Below, piece by piece: positions 58,276 to 64,000 of a DNA stretch of 64,000 bases. A program made the translations under genes and the position numbers. The notes below the pieces were generated by a model, which searched no databases, was not told where the DNA came from, and saw nothing but the letters and a program-made list of their open reading frames with translations. Every line of letters begins with the position of its first letter. The first letter of the stretch is position 1. This DNA is from Ignelater luminosus (taxonomy: Eukaryota; Arthropoda; Insecta; Coleoptera; Elateridae). The DNA lies in assembly GCA_011009095.1 (NCBI GenBank), contig VTPC01090618.1:265118-329117 (forward strand), read 5' to 3'.

Positions 58276-61200
58276 AATGGCAAATATTAACTAAAACATT
58301 GTTACTCTCCTAATTCTTTATTGCCCGAGTTAAATCGGTTTGGTGAAGTATGGCAAAGGGACCATTGATTATTGTCATTGGCACCCATTGATTTAGCCTA
58401 TCTTCTTACCTTCTCATCTAAGAGTATGTTACCTACGAAGTGTACCTTGTCTCCGACCTGGCAAATTAACCAGAAGGCGTGTCAGATTGTATGTTAACGC
58501 TAAGTTACCCACCTCTGGTTACTAATTCCCGTTTTTTCTTTAACAACATAAGCAAGTCCTCTTGTTCATAATTCGTTTGTAACACCTGTGGGAGAAAAGC
58601 AATTATCTGCAGTTACATTTATGTTATGAATTAATTTTATTAACTTTAAAACAGGTTACGTTGTTGTTACGGAATAGTTAAATATAAATAAGAGTGTGAA
58701 GTAAAACTTTTCTGAATGAGTTCAAAAAGGGCACTTGATATTCACGTTGTATGCAGTATATCTTGCACAATTGTATTTCAAAAACAGAAAATTTTAATGG
58801 CAGTTTAAAACATGAAGTTGGCTAGAACCATAAGCATAAACGTGAATTGATTACATTACATTACATCAATACGCCAAATTATTTTAAAGATTAGTGATCA
58901 TTGCTAACTTTTGACATTGGCAACGTGTTGTAAGTAAAGTGTTAAGTTTAGAAACGGTCGTGTAAAAAGTTCTTTTAATTTGTCAACTGCATCAATAATT
59001 TTTTTCTCGGCGACTTTTCCCGTATGAAAGAATCGAAATTAACATTCCTAACAACATTCCAGCAAACTGTGACAACCATGCAATTTTCAATTAAGAACTG
59101 TAGCTATTAACCTCCTCTGTTTAATTCTAATGAAAACTCAAAGCTGTCTTACTGGACACGTCAATTATTTGATCTTTAACAGTATTGCCAAGCTAAAGTT
59201 TCATTTCTTGTTGGTGTGAAGAAACTAAAGAACTTTAGAAAGTTTCTAATTACAGTTCAAGTATACTAACTGACTCCTAATTTGATTTACATACAATAAA
59301 GCGTTCGTACCATTTTTGGAACAGACAAATGCCGTTCCTGCGTTACTTTATAGTTTGTCAAAAATCCAAGATTCTGCTGCAGCTGCAGTTAGCAATCTTT
59401 CTTGCAGTCGATACCTTAAACTATATAAAATTACTAGAATCTTGCAAAAATTCAGAAAGTATTTCACATTGAATTATTAGCTCTAGAAGATTTTTGTGCA
59501 GCCTCGAGTTAGATTTTCATCGTATTTGATTTATTTCAAAGCCCTGAAAATGAACATCAATAAGAAACTTATGCAAGTGACTCGCGTTATGTTAGTATCG
59601 ATAAGAAGATAAACTACGGCGTCCTCTATTTAACTGTAAAGCAACTTGGAGAGTTAACTACAGTGAAATTGGAGCGCCCAGTTTCATTTAGGAATTACTC
59701 TGACAGCAAATTGCTAATATTAAAGTACAATTCAGTGTCTAGATTAAGCGTTATGTTAAAAGCAGCTGCCAATATACTGACGTTTACAACAAATAGTGAT
59801 TGCATGAATGCAACAGCGGTATTATCACAAGCAAAATTTTGCAACAAAAATAAGAATAAACCGGGGATTTTAATTTTGTTACAATTTAAACTGATGTAGA
59901 TGGCATTACAGCGCTTTTTCAGTTGACTTGATAAGAATCATTCTGTATCGTTTTAATAAGTGGCTCGTAGATATATTTTAATTTTTATTTTTCTGCAAAG
60001 AAATTTAAATACCATTTCTAGCGTTTCCATCGTTCTGTTAAATGCTAAACAGTTATGTATTCAGCATATTTTCGGTAAAACACATATCGTTCTCTGTTTT
60101 CTCTGATAATTTGAAGACTGAGCATACTTGTAATCTTCTTTAAAATAATTAAAGCTAAGATAAACAGGTGATGCTGAAAACAGAAAGAATTTTATCAGAG
60201 GCACTAATGGAAGGATACTAGTATAGCTAGCTATTGAAGTTTTATTTGAACTTACATCTTAGTTTTTAAGTTGTAATTTAAAAATGGGTGAACGCAAATG
60301 ATTGACGGTAAGGACATCGTGTATTACCTTCTAACTTCCTACTGTACGTAGAAGTAATTGTTGCTCTATTTTGTACTTTTAGAAAAAAAGTACAGAAATA
60401 AGTAACATAAGGTTATTATATTATGACAATGAATAGCACAAACAGGGAGCCCAACCCTTCTAATACCAAACCTAATAATGCCCCTTCATTAGGTAATTGA
60501 CAAGTCAAGAGGAGAAATGTAGTGAACCAGTATTCAACGTAGATTATGTGCACTTAATCGAATCACAGTCGATACCCAGTGATTTGTAAATTTATTTATT
60601 ATCATGAATACTGGGGGATGCGGATAAAGGAGATTTAAAGTTTTAGCTTTTGTTTATTTTTAGGAATAAATTCACATTTTTTTATAAATAATCTCCCCTA
60701 GACACTATAGTTAAAATATTATAATCGAGTTTTCTTTAAAGCTGGTTTTACTTTTTCTGGGAAAAAAAATAAAAGAACAAAAATTAGGTCGAATATATCT
60801 AAAGGATAAGACATTCACACACATAAAAAGATACTCTCAAGCATTCTTCCGCTAACCCAAAAAAGCTGCTGAAAATCCTAGAGAAAAACTGGTGGATAAT
60901 TTTTCTAAGATGTCATATTTATGGTTGGTAATACATCCGCGTATTCCGGAAGTCAGTTTTGATATATAGAATTTTTCGCGATCTGCAGCAGGGGTGGACG
61001 CTTCCTAAAAGTATCTTCCCAGCCAAATTCACTTACTCTATACACAGATATGCTTTTAGCTGCGCTCGCTGGGTCTATCGTATTATTTACAGGGGGACGC
61101 CACCCCTATGACGAATACTACTGACTGCAGTACCTATAATTCCCGTATGTGTGTCACACACATACACATAGATATTCTTAAGGGTGCACCAAAGAAAAAT

Positions 61201-64000
61201 ATGCTTTTGATCCGATTCCCCCTTCCTGCAAAAATAAGAATTTATTTTAGTTCTTAGCGAAGCCGGAAAGAATATTTACTTTTAAATACTTTTATTAACC
61301 ATTAACAGTGACAGGGGTTTGCCTGCTGGCTGTTCCACATGATTCATTTAAGGGTGGTAATATCTGTAATACAATAGAAATATCAGGTATTTAGTGAAGC
61401 AGATGCGCATTTGGCGTGTCTGCATTGCGTGTATGATGATGATGACTCCGACTGACTTTACCGCCCCTAATGACCATAACGTGACGTCACACGTGACCAT
61501 ACTAGGACACACGCGACACACTAATTGCGACCTCCTTACCCTTGTTGATTCGCTATCTTTAATACCGTATAATTCTTTACTAATAAATTATATGGCTAAC
61601 GTTAAAACATTGTTTTGTCGTTGATTTGCAGTCAATTTTACTCTTAAGTTAAATATTACAAATTTATTAAGACCCAATAATGCACGGGGATGATTAAAAT
61701 TTAACAAGCCAGCTGTTTTTCTACACCATCTGCGTTATACTATGATTCAGTGGTCACAGGTAAAAGCGAAACGATCAACCTCACACCTCATGAAGCTGTC
61801 GTGGATTGATTGAAACAAATGACGCTTCAAAAAACGAGGACAACGCGCGATCACAGCACCCACATCAATCTTTCGCATATACCGCTGCATTATTGTCACC
61901 CTTGTATGAAATATACTATACTTGGCTGTTATGTTGTACTACGATCTTTCCAGCATAAAATGAAAAATGAAAAGCGAGCGAATAGCTGACGGTAGATTTT
62001 CTTTTATTTTTTGAAAGTTTACATATATATTTGACTAATGATGTTTTCCTACAAATCAATTCTATTAGTTAAATTGATGAACGCTGCAATAATAGGAGCT
62101 AAGGATTATTATTGCATGATCTGTTCGAATTTTAATAATGTAACCGAACCAACAGGAGTTATTAAAAAATGTATTTTTTATTTTCTTAAAAGGTTGTGCA
62201 AATAATATATTTTGGCTTTTTCTTTCGATTCATCTTAATAACTCAGTTTCAGACAAATTCTAATGAAAACAACTTAATTTGTTTTTTCATAAAAACAGTG
62301 TGATTTATAGAAAGTTGTCTATAAACAGGTTGTCTAAAATTGTTCTGTCCACTAGAGTAAAACAAAGGATACTGAGAGTTTCGTTTATACAGTTTATTAA
62401 TTTGCATACTGCAATATACCGCAATATATCTTTATACATTACAGTTATTTCGATCTTTCACCAGTAAAAGAAAATTGAAAAGCTGCCATGGAATTTAATA
62501 TTTCTTTCTTACGACTATTAGCTGTATTGTGCATGCAAATAAATACTAGTAATAATATCTTTATCATATCAATTAATAGTTCAACGTTTACTTACTTATT
62601 GAGAAGGCTACAGCTTTCATTAGAGTTATTTTATTTTTCTTTGATTATGGACTATAAAATTGGAAGAACCAAAAGAGTACAATAAATTTACACCCGTAAT
62701 TTGTAGAAATCCTGGATGCCTATGTCTTTCTAATCATAACAGAATAATAAAAACAAAACCCTAAAGTGTCAAGCAATTTTCTATTATTATAGGCACTTTA
62801 ATCCAGGAAAAAACTTCTAGTTACTTGCCCTAATAATGTAATGGAAAAACTAATGGTAGGGTCACATAGAGCGAAAAGAAGATTTTGTGGCTTTCGAATT
62901 CAAGAAGATAATTTGTTCAGTTTTGAAATCGATATAAAAGGAAAACCTGCGATATTAATAAACAACTTTTTGGCTTCAATAGGATAGTGAGTCCACTGTC
63001 CTGACTGGTACGATGCGATGGTCCGACAGATCTAGTCTTCCGTCTGTCCGGCATCTTTGTATCAGAGATTTAATTTTTTCTCTTTCAACATAATTGTTCA
63101 AATTAAAAAAAATAAATAGACGATATTCTCAACTCATAAGTCACAACTACAGTCTCAGATTTCTGATGTTTACCTTTGAAGATATCAACAAAGAAGGGAA
63201 AGTCTTCAGTGTGGTAATAAACAATCCATGTACCAGATATAAATTTATAATCGCCTTAATTTCTACCGCGACCTGTTTCACAATGTTGCCGTATCTTTGT
63301 AGCCTACACAATTTTATGCTTTCTTCTTTCAGTAATACCAATCTATCTATATCCGTTGTAGTCCGTTATATTACATGAAGACAGGAACTTGTATTCTAAG
63401 TGTTGAGTTTATCTCTATATTATTTCCGTTTAGTTCGGTTTGCTTCTTGTACTTTCTGTAAATGAAGGCACTTCTTTTTCTTTATCTAACTTCTATACCT
63501 ATTGTTGGAAGCAGTAGCATAAACAGTTAGTTTTTGTTTTACGATTTGCGATTTGTAGAACTACTGTTCGCGTTTATTGTTAGCACCTCTGTTTACTGTA
63601 TATTTTATATTTTTCCTCATTTGAATCATCAACTGTTTAATCACGTGCTCTTTTGCTCTCAACATTACTTTCCAGCTTTTTTTAGCCGTTCTGGGTATCT
63701 TAACCTCTGCAGTCGTGTGGTAAAGTGAATGTTGCTCCCGTCTTTACACTACGATGTTCTTTTTACTATTAGGGTTTCTCCGGGTGTCAGATAATTTTAT
63801 AGGGGTCACAAGTACCAAATCATATCGGTGCCAAAGTTACTACATAAGTGGAACAAAACTTAGATTTTCGATAAACAAACAAAGGCTTTTACTTATTAAA
63901 GGAAAAGCAAACAAATTAAAAGGAATTGGCCCGAAAATTCTTTTAGAAGGGGAATATTCATACTCCGATGTAATAGACATGAAACGGCAACAACGCCCTA
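58276..64000. other. No gene recognised; AT-rich spacer to the right edge
   Basis: No coding frame with a known motif. Small items: GTGACGTCAC followed by CACGTG at about 61479-61495 (CRE-like and E-box strings), and an inverted GGGGTGG/CCACCCC pair around 60992-61106. No transposon ends or RNA genes recognised. Confidence 0.45.

Noticed and set aside
59340..59470. BEL/Pao pol-like string (CSRYLKLYKITRILQKFRKY)
   Set aside because: A single weak resemblance without the neighbouring integrase or RT blocks.
61479..61495. CRE-like GTGACGTCAC next to CACGTG
   Set aside because: Short palindromes in a region with no recognised gene; no support for regulation.
1..64000. CRISPR arrays, bacterial operons, rRNA or tRNA genes
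   Set aside because: No regularly spaced direct repeats, no rRNA-like sequence and no foldable tRNA were seen; the window is eukaryotic intergenic DNA.

Overview
The window looks like AT-rich intergenic nuclear DNA from a large, transposon-loaded arthropod genome, most likely an insect. The evidence is the set of elements: mariner/Tc1, piggyBac, two kinds of hAT, a FLYWCH-type Mutator-like element (MULE), RTE-like and Jockey-like LINEs and a Gypsy-type gag. One transposase gene has a short GT-AG intron, so this is a eukaryote. The species cannot be fixed from the sequence. I recognise no host gene, tRNA, rRNA or CRISPR array; every coding signal I can identify belongs to a mobile element.

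Layout, left to right. 1-1184: fragments of a Gypsy gag (minus) and a LINE reverse transcriptase (plus). 3401-3566: a small hAT-like MITE, followed by a CTCF-like motif at 4008-4025. 5168-6413: a decayed DUF4371/ZMYM-type hAT transposase on the plus strand, beside a mariner relic on the minus strand (6540-7071). 10833-12031: a 1.2-kb Tc1/mariner element with perfect 28-bp ends but a broken gene. 18501-19350: a deleted mariner. 20150-20445: a Tc1-like C-terminus. 20496-21614: a GC-rich retroinsert with an 11-bp target-site duplication. 23932-26657: an RTE-like LINE between two 244-bp direct repeats. 27276-29110: an internally deleted Jockey-like LINE. 33886-34950: a ZBED5-like hAT relic with one recognisable terminus.

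The centrepiece is a three-layer nest at 38325-44475. A dead LINE RT is split by a MULE (38824-44398) with a 9-bp duplication TTTAGAAAT and terminal arrays of GCCGC-containing repeats. The MULE carries an apparently intact two-exon FLYWCH + MULE transposase gene (478 aa). An intact DD41D mariner (40064-41368; 361-aa transposase, perfect 31-bp inverted repeats, TA duplication) sits 35 bp downstream of the MULE stop codon. By nesting, the order of arrival is LINE, then MULE, then mariner.

The right third holds a nearly complete but decayed RTE-like LINE (47426-50371), an inverted repeat pair (53581-54485) and a decayed piggyBac transposase (57158-58275). Only two proteins in the window look intact: the FLYWCH-MULE transposase and the DD41D mariner transposase. 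All identifications rest on motif recognition by eye; no database search was run.
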